From Leptospiraceae bacterium (GTDB taxonomy: Bacteria; Spirochaetota; Leptospiria; Leptospirales; Leptospiraceae): a DNA stretch of 64,000 nt. The notes under the pieces were generated by a model that worked only from the letters and a program-made list of their open reading frames with translations, was not told the origin of the DNA and did no database searches. This document shows positions 9,140 to 18,039 of this stretch, piece after piece (position 1 is the first letter of the stretch; each line of letters begins with the position of its first letter). The position numbers and the translations under genes were made by a program. The stretch lies in the NCBI GenBank assembly GCA_016711485.1, contig JADJSX010000025.1:124001-188000 (forward strand), written 5' to 3'.

Positions 9140-9554
9140 TTTCGAACTTATATTTTTTTGCAAATTCCATTTGTACTTTTAGAAGTTTATCATCTAATTC
9201 TGCGTCTTTATCTTGAATTACCTTTTGACCTTTATCACTCCATTTCCCATCTATTACTTCTTGGTAAAAGTTACATATTTCTAATGCAGCTTTTTGAATA
9301 GAATCGTCATTTTCAAAACTACCTAACTTTTCTATTTTCTGTCTGGATTCTGGTACTTGCTTTTTGAATTTTTCAATGGCAATGTCTAATTCAGGGCCGT
9401 CTTTTAAGGAAATTTCTTTTTCAATTTCGGTAAGCAAATTTAGATCACTCGCAATGATTGAATTGTATTCCATTGCTTTATCTGAATTATTTTTACAAAA
9501 CGAAGTTATTGTAATTAAGAAAGTAATTATAAGTATAAACGTTTGTTTTTTCAT
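9129..9554 (-). CDS. putative lipoprotein (141 aa)
   Basis: The protein begins MKKQTFILIITFLITITSFC, a lipoprotein signal with Cys at residue 20 in a relaxed spirochaetal lipobox (TSFC). The mature part is short, charged and predicted helical, with no recognised domain. It resembles in size and style the small leptospiral surface lipoproteins of unknown function. Its 3' end overlaps marR by 11 bases. The terminator of the upstream OmpL47-like gene lies just before its start, so it probably has its own promoter. Confidence 0.65.
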   Translation of the reverse strand: MKKQTFILIITFLITITSFCKNNSDKAMEYNSIIASDLNLLTEIEKEISLKDGPELDIAIEKFKKQVPESRQKIEKLGSFENDDSIQKAALEICNFYQEVIDGKWSDKGQKVIQDKDAELDDKLLKVQMEFAKKYKFEIKK

Positions 9555-9583
9555 TTTGAATATTTCTCCAATTAGTGCAAAAA

Positions 9584-9612
9584 AAAAGGAAGAGAAGTTA
9601 TCTCTTCCTTTT
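9584..9612 (-). terminator. Rho-independent terminator of the OmpL47-like gene
   Basis: A 12-bp perfect stem (AAAAGGAAGAGA at 9584-9595 with TCTCTTCCTTTT at 9601-9612) has a 5-base loop. Read on the minus strand it runs into a run of T. It lies 22 bases beyond the stop of the OmpL47-like gene. Confidence 0.85.
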
Positions 9613-9633
9613 ATTTGATAAAAAAATTAATTC

Positions 9634-10776
9634 TTACTTTGTAGGGGAACCTGTCTCTGCACCTGGAACAACTGGCGAGATTTTAGGATTTGAATCTAGT
9701 TTTGGTTCTACTTTTTTTCCATTTGAATCTAAATCTAAAATATTGTGTTTAGAAGTTGGTGCTTTGAAGTCAACACGGCAGTTAAACTCACCTACGTCAG
9801 AAAGGTTTCCAGAAACGTCGGTAGCACGAAAGAAAATTTTGAACGTATCAATTTCTGGAACTTTGATAGTATCTGGTTTGTATTCTTTCCAGTCGCCTGG
9901 AGAATTAAGACTGTACTCTACTTTTGCAATTCCTGACTCTGGGTCATTTGCATCGATTACTACAAGGGAATCTTTTTTACAGAATGTTATGTTGTTAATT
10001 GTAACGGGTCTAGGATTTGTTCTTCCTGCAACAGTAGGTTTTTTATCGTCTATTGAAAATGATAAAACTTTCTTTTTGGATAGATTGTATACATTATCAA
10101 GGGCACGAACTGCAATCTCATAATCTCCACCTTTGGTAAAGGTTTGCTCTTCAAAAATTGGTAAGTTTCCTTCTCCATTTACATTGATGAGGACAAGGTT
10201 TAATCCAGCACCAGCGTCAGTGGCATTTACTTGCAGTTTTACTCCGGGTTTGTAGTATTGGATGTCAGCAGGTTTAATACCTTCTCCGACAAGTTTTGCA
10301 TCTAACTCAGGAGCTTTGGTATCTACATTAATAATAAAACTTTGTGGTTTTTCGACAGTTCCTAAAACGTCTACGCTTCGGTAAGTCAGGTTATAAACGC
10401 CCTCTTTTTCTAAAGGAATAGGAGTGGAATATGTATTGAATGGACCACCGTCAAGTTGGTATTCAATGTAGGCAATCGCAGAAGAACTAACTTCTGGTTG
10501 TAAATGGAATCTGTATTCCCCATTTGTAAAAATTGTGCCAGCTTCATTTTTAAAAATTACACTTTTTCTATTTTTAAGTGCAGTTTTCATCATTTCGTGG
10601 AACTTTTCTTTATCTTTGTACGAAGCTCTATCGATAACTTGACTCTTATTATCAGTTGTGATTTCATTGTTCTTGAGGCTCTTCAAGTCAAGAAATGCAC
10701 CCGGATTATCTTGCGAAACTAGCGCATAGGTTAAAAATAAAATTGCTACAGTGAGTATTGTTAGAATTCTTTTCAC
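9634..10776 (-). CDS. OmpL47-type surface protein
   Basis: The GTG at 10776 follows a strong AGGAAGG site and opens a signal peptide (MKRILTILTVAILFLTYALVSQ). The mature protein has three similar beta-rich repeats of about 90-100 residues. Each has a core like IAYIEYQLDGGPFNTYSTPI, EGVYNLTYRSVDVLG and a boundary IDDKKPTV or VDTKAPEL. This is the repeat of leptospiral OmpL47, a surface-exposed protein reported to bind host extracellular matrix in pathogens. In a free-living relative the role is unknown. The tail from about residue 345 is Pro/Lys-rich. A paralogue lies at 29.6 kb. Confidence 0.8.
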   Translation of the reverse strand: MKRILTILTVAILFLTYALVSQDNPGAFLDLKSLKNNEITTDNKSQVIDRASYKDKEKFHEMMKTALKNRKSVIFKNEAGTIFTNGEYRFHLQPEVSSSAIAYIEYQLDGGPFNTYSTPIPLEKEGVYNLTYRSVDVLGTVEKPQSFIINVDTKAPELDAKLVGEGIKPADIQYYKPGVKLQVNATDAGAGLNLVLINVNGEGNLPIFEEQTFTKGGDYEIAVRALDNVYNLSKKKVLSFSIDDKKPTVAGRTNPRPVTINNITFCKKDSLVVIDANDPESGIAKVEYSLNSPGDWKEYKPDTIKVPEIDTFKIFFRATDVSGNLSDVGEFNCRVDFKAPTSKHNILDLDSNGKKVEPKLDSNPKISPVVPGAETGSPTK

Positions 10777-10854
10777 GGTTAAACCTTCCTATTGAATTGT
10801 GTCTTATGTATACGTGATTAAGATATAGATATTATGTAAAGAAAAAAAGGTGAA

Positions 10855-11187
10855 TTATTGATTTCCAATACTCGCCCAACTTTCGTAGAGCATTTTTACA
10901 AACAAATCGACAGCAAGTTTTATTCTTTCTTTCGGAATATTATTAAAAAGACTAATTTTTGCTTCGACTCTTTGAACTAGTTTTCTAACAAATGTTTGTC
11001 GATAGGAAAGAGAGCCTATCTCTAAAAACTCAAAAGAAACATTGCTAGCCTTTAATTCTTCTCTAAGCGATTCTGAAATCACAATTAATGCTTCTTCTTT
11101 GGATAAAGATAATTGTTCGATTAGGATGGCAACTGTCCCCTGAATTAATTGAATCTGCCTTACACTTAACTTTTCTCCATTACCCAT
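10855..11187 (-). CDS. hypothetical protein (110 aa)
   Basis: I do not recognise this protein. It is 110 aa, without signal or membrane segment, and predicted all-helical (LSVRQIQLIQGTVAILIEQL, KEEALIVISESLREEL, then RQTFVRKLVQRVEAKI). The start codon ATG follows AGGTTACAAG, a weak ribosome-binding site. It is divergent from the molybdopterin oxidoreductase gene with 282 bases between the preferred starts. It may be a small regulatory or adaptor protein, but nothing in the sequence shows this. Confidence 0.55.
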   Translation of the reverse strand: MGNGEKLSVRQIQLIQGTVAILIEQLSLSKEEALIVISESLREELKASNVSFEFLEIGSLSYRQTFVRKLVQRVEAKISLFNNIPKERIKLAVDLFVKMLYESWASIGNQ

Positions 11188-11469
11188 CTTGTAACCTTTT
11201 GAAAAATAATATAGTAGGGCAATACTTTTTTGAGGTTGAGGTGACTTAAAGATATTTCATTCTAAAATGTTCGGCATAGGTAGTAAATATATTTTTCATT
11301 AAATCGCTTGCCAAAATTAGAAGAGGCAAACTAGACTTATATAGTAAACACCAAAAGTAATTACCCCTTCAGATATTCTTTGGAGTAGTGTTTGGTAAAA
11401 CCGAACCCACTTTTTTGAATCAGAAATATGTAATTTCTTATGGCGTTCAGTATAAGAGCCGAGGTGAGT

Positions 11470-13611
11470 ATGTCAAATCAAAGAACAGTATTTCGTTCCT
11501 GCACTTTATGTGAAGCAATGTGCGGACTACGCATTGAAATCGAAGACGAAAAAATTGTAGCGATTCGTGGTGACAAAGAAGATACATTTAGCAGAGGACA
11601 TCTTTGTGCAAAAGGTCCTGAGTTAAAAAATATTTACGAAAGTCCAGATCGAATCAAGAGACCTATGAAACGGTTTGGTGATACTTGGAAAGAAATCTCT
11701 TGGGTGGAAGCGTTAAGCGAAACGGCTATTAGAATTCATGAGATTCAATCTAAACACGGACAGGACTCGGTAGCATTTTATCTCGGAAATCCAAACGTAC
11801 ACAATTATGGATCTATTTTATTTAATCCGCGTCTCGCTGGAAAAATAAATACTAAGAATGTGTATGTTGCCACTTCTATGGATCAATTGCCACACCATTT
11901 TGCATCTTATTTTATGTTTGGACATCAATTTTTACTTCCCATTCCGGACATTGACAGATCAAATTATTTTCTTATAATTGGTGGAAATCCTTTCGCATCG
12001 AACGGAAGTATTATGACTTCACCAGATGTAAAGAAGCGGCTAAAGGCAATCGAAGAACGAGGAGGAAAATTTGTAGTCGTAGACCCTCGTAAAACAGAAA
12101 CTGCATCGAATGCAAGTGAACATATATTTATTCGGCCAGGAACGGATGTATATTTTCTGTTAGCCATGTTAAATGTAATATTTACCAAAGGACTTGTTAA
12201 AACATCAAAAGCGTTGGAGTTATCTGACGGATTAGAAGAAGTTCGAAAAATTGCTTTAGAATTTTCTCCCGAAAAAGTAGAAGGAATAACTGGAATTTCA
12301 AAAGAAACAATTAGCAAAATCACGGAAGAATTTACAAACGCAAATGGAGCGACTTGTTACGGAAGAATGGGAGTATCCACTCAGCCATTTGGAGCTACCT
12401 GTCTTTGGTTGATTTATGTAATCAATATAGTAACAGGTAATTTTGATTCTCCTGGAGGAATGATGTTTACACTTCCTGCAGTTGATATGATTGGTCCGGA
12501 TACCACCGAAACCGGAAAAGGCAGTTTTGATAGATATAGAAGTAGAGTGCGAAATCTTCCTGAGTTTTCGGGAGAATTTCCGGTTGTTACAATGGCAGAC
12601 GAAATTTTAACACCCGGAGAAGGTCAGATAAAAATGTTAATTACATCAGCGGGTAATCCTGCGTTATCTTCACCAAATGGAAAAAAGTTAGAAAGTGCTT
12701 TAGATTCCCTTGATTTTATGGTGAGTATTGACTTTTACTTGAACGAAACAACCAAACACGCAAATATCATATTACCCCCGACTTCCGGTTTAGAGCATGA
12801 TCATTATGATTTAATTTTTAATATATTCGCTGTTCGAAATGTAACAAAATACGCAGAGCCGGTTTTTTTGCACGAAGAAGGAATGCTTCACGATTGGGAA
12901 ATTTTTTCCGATCTAGCGAAGCGACTTGAATTAGTAAAGTCCGGTAAACCACTTCCGGATAAATTGATTGAGTCCAAAATTAAACCTACTGATTTTATTG
13001 ATAGATCATTACAATCTGGTCCTTACGGAAAATCGCATAATCTAAGTCTTAAAAAACTCCGAGAAAATCCACACGGAATTGACTTAGGTCCCATGAAACC
13101 GCAACTTCCCGAAAGGCTTAGAACAAAAGATAAAAGAATTAAACTTGCTCCTGAAGTTCTACTCAAAGACATTGATAGAGTAAGAAGCTCTTTTCAGGAA
13201 TTGTTAGTAAAACAAAATAACGGCAAATTTTTGTTAATCGGAAGAAGGCATTTACGAAATAATAATTCTTGGATGCATAATATGCCCAAACTTATGACAG
13301 GGGCAAATAGATGTACTGCGATGATAAATCCTTTCGACGCGGAAAAATTAGGTGTAAAAAATGAATCAATGGTAAAAGTAAAATCACGCGTTGGAGAGGT
13401 CGTAATCCAAGCAGAAGTTACGGATGAAATTATGCAGGGAGTTATAAGTCTCCCGCATGGATTTGGGCACAATCGAAAAGGCACAAAATTATCCGTAGCC
13501 CCAGAGCATGAGGGTGTAAGTATAAATGATATAACGGACGAGTTAGAAATAGATAAATTATCTGGAAACGCAGCGTTTAGTGGAACTCCAGTGGAAATTG
13601 TTTTAGTATGA
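11470..13611 (+). CDS. molybdopterin (bis-MGD) oxidoreductase
   Basis: Large catalytic subunit of the DMSO-reductase superfamily, 713 aa from the ATG at 11470 (GAGG five bases before it). An ATG at 11440 would add 10 residues. The N-terminal [4Fe-4S] motif is C-x2-C-x3-C in RSCTLCEAMCGL with the fourth Cys in GHLCAKG. MGD-binding segments follow (LIIGGNPFASNGS, KFVVVDPRKTETA), and the C-terminal molydopterin dinucleotide-binding domain has KFLLIGRRHLRNNNSWMHN and ISLPHGFGHNR. The Mo ligand region reads ATSMDQLPHH, with no Cys or Sec, unlike formate dehydrogenase. The substrate is unknown, and no partner subunit or Tat signal is seen, so it is probably cytoplasmic. It overlaps moaA by 4 bases. 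Confidence 0.88.
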   Translation: MSNQRTVFRSCTLCEAMCGLRIEIEDEKIVAIRGDKEDTFSRGHLCAKGPELKNIYESPDRIKRPMKRFGDTWKEISWVEALSETAIRIHEIQSKHGQDSVAFYLGNPNVHNYGSILFNPRLAGKINTKNVYVATSMDQLPHHFASYFMFGHQFLLPIPDIDRSNYFLIIGGNPFASNGSIMTSPDVKKRLKAIEERGGKFVVVDPRKTETASNASEHIFIRPGTDVYFLLAMLNVIFTKGLVKTSKALELSDGLEEVRKIALEFSPEKVEGITGISKETISKITEEFTNANGATCYGRMGVSTQPFGATCLWLIYVINIVTGNFDSPGGMMFTLPAVDMIGPDTTETGKGSFDRYRSRVRNLPEFSGEFPVVTMADEILTPGEGQIKMLITSAGNPALSSPNGKKLESALDSLDFMVSIDFYLNETTKHANIILPPTSGLEHDHYDLIFNIFAVRNVTKYAEPVFLHEEGMLHDWEIFSDLAKRLELVKSGKPLPDKLIESKIKPTDFIDRSLQSGPYGKSHNLSLKKLRENPHGIDLGPMKPQLPERLRTKDKRIKLAPEVLLKDIDRVRSSFQELLVKQNNGKFLLIGRRHLRNNNSWMHNMPKLMTGANRCTAMINPFDAEKLGVKNESMVKVKSRVGEVVIQAEVTDEIMQGVISLPHGFGHNRKGTKLSVAPEHEGVSINDITDELEIDKLSGNAAFSGTPVEIVLV

Positions 13612-14564
13612 TTGAAGACCATTTAGGGCGTTCTTTTAAAAAATTACGCATAAGTCTGAATTCAATTTGTAATTTTGCCTGCACATATTGTGTGAGTGAG
13701 GAAGATGTAAAATCTCCTCGTTTAGCGCATACAGGCAAATCTCTGAGTGCGCAAGAGTTTGCTAGTCTTGTATCAAAATTACATTCTCATCTACAATTAG
13801 AAGAAGTTCGATTGACTGGTGGTGAGCCAACGCTTTATCCGGAGTTAGTGGAGTTAATCCATTTATTAAAAAAAATTGGAATTCCCAAAGTAGCACTTAC
13901 GACTAATGGGTATTTGCTACAAAAAATTTCTACCGAATTAAAACAAGCCGGACTTGATTCGATGAATATTTCTCTAGATGCTATGAATCCAGAAGTTTTT
14001 TCTAAAATGAGTCGAGGTAGAAAATTTGACAAAACACTGGCAGGAATTTATTCAGTAAAGGAAAACCAAATCCCATTTAAGTTAAATTCTACTATCATGA
14101 AGGGTTATAACGATACAGAAATTTTACCTTTGCTGGATTTTGCTGGAAATTTGGGTGTAACTGTGCGATTTTTGGAATTAATGAAGATGGGACATTTAGC
14201 TGGACAAACACCAGAAGAAATTTTTACCGAAAAAGAAATCTTAGAATTGATTGCAACTAAGTATGATTTTTTAGAATCACCTAGAAAAAAAGCCTCAACT
14301 GCAAAGTATTGGATTACAAAAGAAGGGTATAAGTTTGGAATTATTGCAAATGAATCAAGTCCATTTTGTGAAGATTGCAACCGGCTAAGACTCGATAGCC
14401 ACGGATCCGTTTACGGGTGTTTGAGTTCGAATTTAGCTTTCTCGATTCGAGAAGCAATTCACAGCGAAATTCCTTTAGAGCCTATTCTCAATCAGGCTCT
14501 CTTGACTAAACAAGATTATAAATTTTCAGGAAGTAGTTTGGGAATGATGACAATTGGAGGTTAA
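13608..14564 (+). CDS. moaA: GTP 3',8-cyclase (MoaA)
   Basis: Radical-SAM enzyme for the first step of molybdopterin synthesis, which with MoaC converts GTP to cyclic pyranopterin phosphate. The SAM cluster motif is CNFACTYC (C-x3-C-x2-C) near residue 20. The C-terminal cluster is CEDCNRLRLDSHGSVYGCL. The protein ends in Gly-Gly (MMTIGG), the conserved MoaA tail needed for catalysis. At 318 aa it has normal length. Its ATG overlaps the TGA of the oxidoreductase (ATGA), so the enzyme and its cofactor pathway are translationally coupled. Confidence 0.96.
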   Translation: MIEDHLGRSFKKLRISLNSICNFACTYCVSEEDVKSPRLAHTGKSLSAQEFASLVSKLHSHLQLEEVRLTGGEPTLYPELVELIHLLKKIGIPKVALTTNGYLLQKISTELKQAGLDSMNISLDAMNPEVFSKMSRGRKFDKTLAGIYSVKENQIPFKLNSTIMKGYNDTEILPLLDFAGNLGVTVRFLELMKMGHLAGQTPEEIFTEKEILELIATKYDFLESPRKKASTAKYWITKEGYKFGIIANESSPFCEDCNRLRLDSHGSVYGCLSSNLAFSIREAIHSEIPLEPILNQALLTKQDYKFSGSSLGMMTIGG

Positions 14565-14566
14565 TG

Positions 14567-14809
14567 ATGAATATTCGCGTTAAAACATTTGCAGTTTTAA
14601 AATCATATTTTCAGGAAGAGTTTGACTTGGAGTTGGATTATGGCTCTAATATTTATGATCTAATGGAAAAATTAGAATTATTAAATCCGAAAGCGAGTCA
14701 TGTTATTTCTCATTCGTTAGTCGCTATGAATGACGAAATGGTGGATAAATCAATCAAGTTAAAGGGGGGAGAGTTAGTTTGTATTCTTCCTCCAGTAAGT
14801 GGAGGCTAA
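14567..14809 (+). CDS. moaD: molybdopterin synthase small subunit (MoaD)
   Basis: The roughly 80-aa ubiquitin-like sulfur carrier ends in PPVSGG, the Gly-Gly tail that is thiocarboxylated and donates sulfur in molybdopterin synthase. The segment MNDEMVDKSIKLKGGELVCIL is the typical late beta-grasp. Two adjacent ATGs (14564 and 14567) follow GGAGG; the second has the better spacing of 6. The first overlaps the moaA stop. It pairs with MoaE directly downstream. Confidence 0.93.
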   Translation: MNIRVKTFAVLKSYFQEEFDLELDYGSNIYDLMEKLELLNPKASHVISHSLVAMNDEMVDKSIKLKGGELVCILPPVSGG

Positions 14810-14811
14810 TG

Positions 14812-15348
14812 ATGAGTAGGCATTTAACAAAAGAACCAATCGATTTAGGAAATGTATTTTCACAATTTCACCACCCTGCAGCCGGTGGAGTTGTTTTATT
14901 TAGTGGAGAAGTTCGGAACCATCACCAAGGTAGATCCGTTGCTTTTTTAGAGTATGAAGCTTATGAAACAATGGCAGAAAAAATGATTTCTAATATACTC
15001 GAAGAAGCCAGACAGAAATGGGAATTGCATTTAGTCTATTGTGTTCACCGCTTAGGGAGAGTAGAAATTTCAGAAAGCGCCATACTTGTATTAACCGCAA
15101 CTTCTCATAGGTCGGAAGCTTATGAAGCAAATCGTTGGATTGTTGATAGGATTAAACACGAAGTTCCAATTTGGAAAAAAGAAACATTTACGGATGGAAC
15201 TTTTGACTGGGTGATGCAGTGTGAAGGTTGTGTATTTGAAAGCGAATTTCATGCTCACAAACAATTACATTCAGAGCAAAGTATGCCTTTTAATATATCT
15301 AATTCGCATAAAATTTTTCAGGAACATGCAGGACAACAACAGCAATAA
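14812..15348 (+). CDS. moaE: molybdopterin synthase large subunit (MoaE)
   Basis: MoaE converts cyclic pyranopterin phosphate to molybdopterin with MoaD. Seen motifs are GGVVLFSGEVRNHHQGRSV, FLEYEAYETMAEKM, VHRLGRVEISESAILV, HRSEAYEANRWIVDRIKHEVPIWKKE and the final catalytic-region segment FTDGTFDWV. An ATG pair at 14809/14812 follows GGAGG exactly as at the moaA-moaD junction; the second is preferred. The C-terminus extends about 35 residues past the usual end and is overlapped by the start of mobA. Confidence 0.94.
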   Translation: MSRHLTKEPIDLGNVFSQFHHPAAGGVVLFSGEVRNHHQGRSVAFLEYEAYETMAEKMISNILEEARQKWELHLVYCVHRLGRVEISESAILVLTATSHRSEAYEANRWIVDRIKHEVPIWKKETFTDGTFDWVMQCEGCVFESEFHAHKQLHSEQSMPFNISNSHKIFQEHAGQQQQ

Positions 15349-15928
15349 CTTTATCGGTGTTCTTCTGTGCGGTGGAAAGTCGACTCGTATGGGCAGTGAT
15401 AAAGGATTGTTATTTTCAAAGGAACAAAGATGGTTTGAAAAAAATTACAACTTGCTATCTAAAATTTTTCCTAAAGTTGTTGTTTCGATAAATTCAGATC
15501 AATTGGATAAATATAAAGAAATTAAACCAAATTATGAATATATAATAGACTCTGCGGATTTTATAGATGGTCCTTTGTTAGGCATTATTTCTAGTCATTC
15601 GAAGTATCCAACGAACGAATTATTTGTATTAGCCTGTGATATGATCGAAATGACTGAAACACCTATTCGAAATATACTTTCTTTTTATCAAAATAAAGTA
15701 GGATATGATTTTTATCTTTATCAAAATGAAACTTTTTTAGAAACTCTTTGTGGAATTTACACTGTCAGAGGCATTGAACATTTAAGAGAGCGGATACTGG
15801 AAAAAGACAAAAATTTTGCAATTCATAAATTGATTTCAAGTTCTAAAGTATTTTCCATTCCAGTTGCTTTAGAGTATATAGGAATGTTTATAAATTATAA
15901 TTCACTCAAAGTCGAAGATAGATTATAG
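15326..15928 (+). CDS. mobA: molybdenum cofactor guanylyltransferase (MobA)
   Basis: MobA attaches GMP to the molybdenum cofactor to form MGD, which the oxidoreductase at 11.5 kb needs. The nucleotide-binding start is GVLLCGGKSTRMGSDKGLL. Further family segments are SADFIDGPLLGI and LFVLACDM with the metal-binding Asp. I place the start at ATG 15326, preceded by AGGA. The frame is open further upstream inside moaE, but that part is not MobA-like. It overlaps moaE by 23 bases, and the product is 200 aa. Confidence 0.93.
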   Translation: MQDNNSNNFIGVLLCGGKSTRMGSDKGLLFSKEQRWFEKNYNLLSKIFPKVVVSINSDQLDKYKEIKPNYEYIIDSADFIDGPLLGIISSHSKYPTNELFVLACDMIEMTETPIRNILSFYQNKVGYDFYLYQNETFLETLCGIYTVRGIEHLRERILEKDKNFAIHKLISSSKVFSIPVALEYIGMFINYNSLKVEDRL

Positions 15929-16257
15929 TTTCCAGAAATGCATAACGAATATCTTGTCTCTCATTTTCTTTCACGCAAATAAATAATGTGTTATGTTTTT
16001 GTTTTAAAATAGAAATATTTTCGAATCACTTTTTTAAAAATACCCTTGCTAAATATATCCTGTTTGAGGACAATTCTATTAGTTCTTTAAATACCATTTT
16101 TATAAAGTGATTTCTCATTTTTATACAGGCAAAATTCCTCCTATAGCCTGAAATAATTTCAAATTAATCAAAATGTGTTATCTCTTTTGAAATTTGGTAA
16201 ACTATTTTAAATTTTAACAGTGAAAACGCTGAATATTGAATTGGAAGGTAAAAATTT
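15929..16257. other. intergenic region before the GH15/trehalose genes
   Basis: These 329 AT-rich bases contain no convincing ORF. They hold an interrupted inverted repeat (AATCACTTT at 16024-16032 with AAAGTGATT at 16104-16112, extended by AAAAAT on both sides). It may be a long-range RNA stem or a regulator site. A promoter for the GH15 gene probably lies downstream of it, but I cannot place it. AAGG sits about 10 bases before the GH15 ATG. Confidence 0.45.
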
Positions 16258-18036
16258 ATGCATAAATACGAATTAGGAATTATTGGAAATTGTTCCTATA
16301 TTGCTTATATTGATAAACAAACCAATGTAAAATGGATGTGTATGCCAAAGTTTGATAGTAGTTTTTTATTTGGATCACTTTTGGATTCGCAAAAAGGAGG
16401 CGAGTTTCGTATCATTCCTGAGGATAATACTGATATTCGCTACGAACAATCCTATTTAGAAAATACAAATATTCTTTGCACAGTATTTCATACCAGTAAA
16501 GGTAAATTCAGAGTAACCGACTTTGCTCCAAGATTTCAACAGAATGATCGTAATTTTCGACCACTTATGCTCGTTCGAAAAATTGAAGTTCTAGAAGGTC
16601 ACCCAGAAATCAAGGTTGTTTGTAATCCTGTTTACGAATACGGAAATTTAAAACCAACTATCGTTCAGGGTAGTAACCATATTCAATATGAAAATTTAGG
16701 TAATCCAGTAAGGCTAACAACAGATATACCGCTCAGTTATATTCTTTCTGGAAATAGTTTTTTATTAACTGAACCTAAATATTTAGTTTTTACATATGGG
16801 GTTCCCCTAGAGGCGCCGATTGAAGAAACCTGTGAAGAATTTTTAAAGAAAACAATTCATTACTGGAGAAAATGGGTAAAAACTACCTATGTTCCATCTA
16901 TTTACCAAGAACAAATCATCCGGTCTGCGCTTGCCTTAAAACTTCATCAATATGAAGATACTGGTGGAATCATTGCTTCAGGTACAACAAGTTTGCCTGA
17001 GTTTAATGAAAGCACTCGGAATTGGGATTATCGTTATTGTTGGATACGGGATAGTTATTATACTCTTCGTGCTTTTAATAGCATGGGACATTTTGAGGAA
17101 TTAGAGCGATACTTTCGTTTTATTGAGAATATCATCCATCGAGAGACAGATCGAATTCAGCCTCTCTATTCTATTACCGGCGATAAAAAAATTACAGAAC
17201 AGGAAATCCCTTTAGAGGGTTACTTAGGAGTAAATAAACCAGTTCGAATTGGAAACGATGCATATACTCATATTCAAAATGATGTATATGGTCAAGTACT
17301 TGCAAGTATGTTGCCACTTTACATCGATAAACGATTAGCTCATCTTTCTAAATTAAATCATGACATGATTTATAAAGTAGTGAGGCTAATCGAAAAAACC
17401 ATTGACGAACCCGATGCAGGACTTTGGGAATTTAGAAATAAAAGTCAACTTCATTGTTATACTTTTCTTTTTCAATGGGTGGGAGCAAAAGCGGCAGTCA
17501 AAATAGCTAAAATTTTCGAGGATGATGTATTATATCGATTAGCCGTAGAACTTGAAAAAAAAGCAGCCGATAAAATTGAAGAATGTTATGATCCAAATCT
17601 GAAGGCATATACGCAAGCAGTTGGAAATTCAAATATGGATGCTAGTTGTTTACAACTTATCACAATGAATTATTTGGATAATAAATCAGAGAGAGCCCGA
17701 CAGCATTTAGAAGCCATCGAAAAAAAATTAGTAACGCCCGATGGATTAGTTTATCGTTATTTACATGAGGATGATTTCGGTAAACCGCAATCTACCTTTT
17801 TAATTTGTTCCTTTTGGTATGTAGAGGCACTTGCTTGTGTTGGTCGTATGGAGGAAGCCCAAAAAATATTTGAAAAATTATTAAAAAAAGCTACTAATCA
17901 TTTAAATCTTTTAAGTGAAGATATTATGGAAGATGGTAGTCAATGGGGAAATTTTCCTCAAACATATAGTCATGTTGGGTTAATGAATGCCGCATTTCGT
18001 ATAGCGAGGAAATTAGATCGGCCGATCTTTTTATAA
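16258..18036 (+). CDS. glycoside hydrolase family 15 protein (glucoamylase/trehalase type)
   Basis: This 592-aa cytoplasmic GH15 enzyme has an N-terminal beta domain starting ELGIIGNCSYIAYIDKQ. The catalytic (alpha/alpha)6 barrel has the family signature TRNWDYRYCWIRDSYYTLRAF, and the C-terminal base region is NLLSEDIMEDGSQWGNFPQT followed by YSHVGLMNAAFRIARKL. GH15 enzymes release glucose from alpha-glucans. A sub-branch hydrolyses trehalose. The next gene, 3 bases away, makes trehalose, so a trehalase or glycogen-trimming role is inferred, not shown. Confidence 0.88.
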   Translation: MHKYELGIIGNCSYIAYIDKQTNVKWMCMPKFDSSFLFGSLLDSQKGGEFRIIPEDNTDIRYEQSYLENTNILCTVFHTSKGKFRVTDFAPRFQQNDRNFRPLMLVRKIEVLEGHPEIKVVCNPVYEYGNLKPTIVQGSNHIQYENLGNPVRLTTDIPLSYILSGNSFLLTEPKYLVFTYGVPLEAPIEETCEEFLKKTIHYWRKWVKTTYVPSIYQEQIIRSALALKLHQYEDTGGIIASGTTSLPEFNESTRNWDYRYCWIRDSYYTLRAFNSMGHFEELERYFRFIENIIHRETDRIQPLYSITGDKKITEQEIPLEGYLGVNKPVRIGNDAYTHIQNDVYGQVLASMLPLYIDKRLAHLSKLNHDMIYKVVRLIEKTIDEPDAGLWEFRNKSQLHCYTFLFQWVGAKAAVKIAKIFEDDVLYRLAVELEKKAADKIEECYDPNLKAYTQAVGNSNMDASCLQLITMNYLDNKSERARQHLEAIEKKLVTPDGLVYRYLHEDDFGKPQSTFLICSFWYVEALACVGRMEEAQKIFEKLLKKATNHLNLLSEDIMEDGSQWGNFPQTYSHVGLMNAAFRIARKLDRPIFL

Positions 18037-18039
18037 ACT

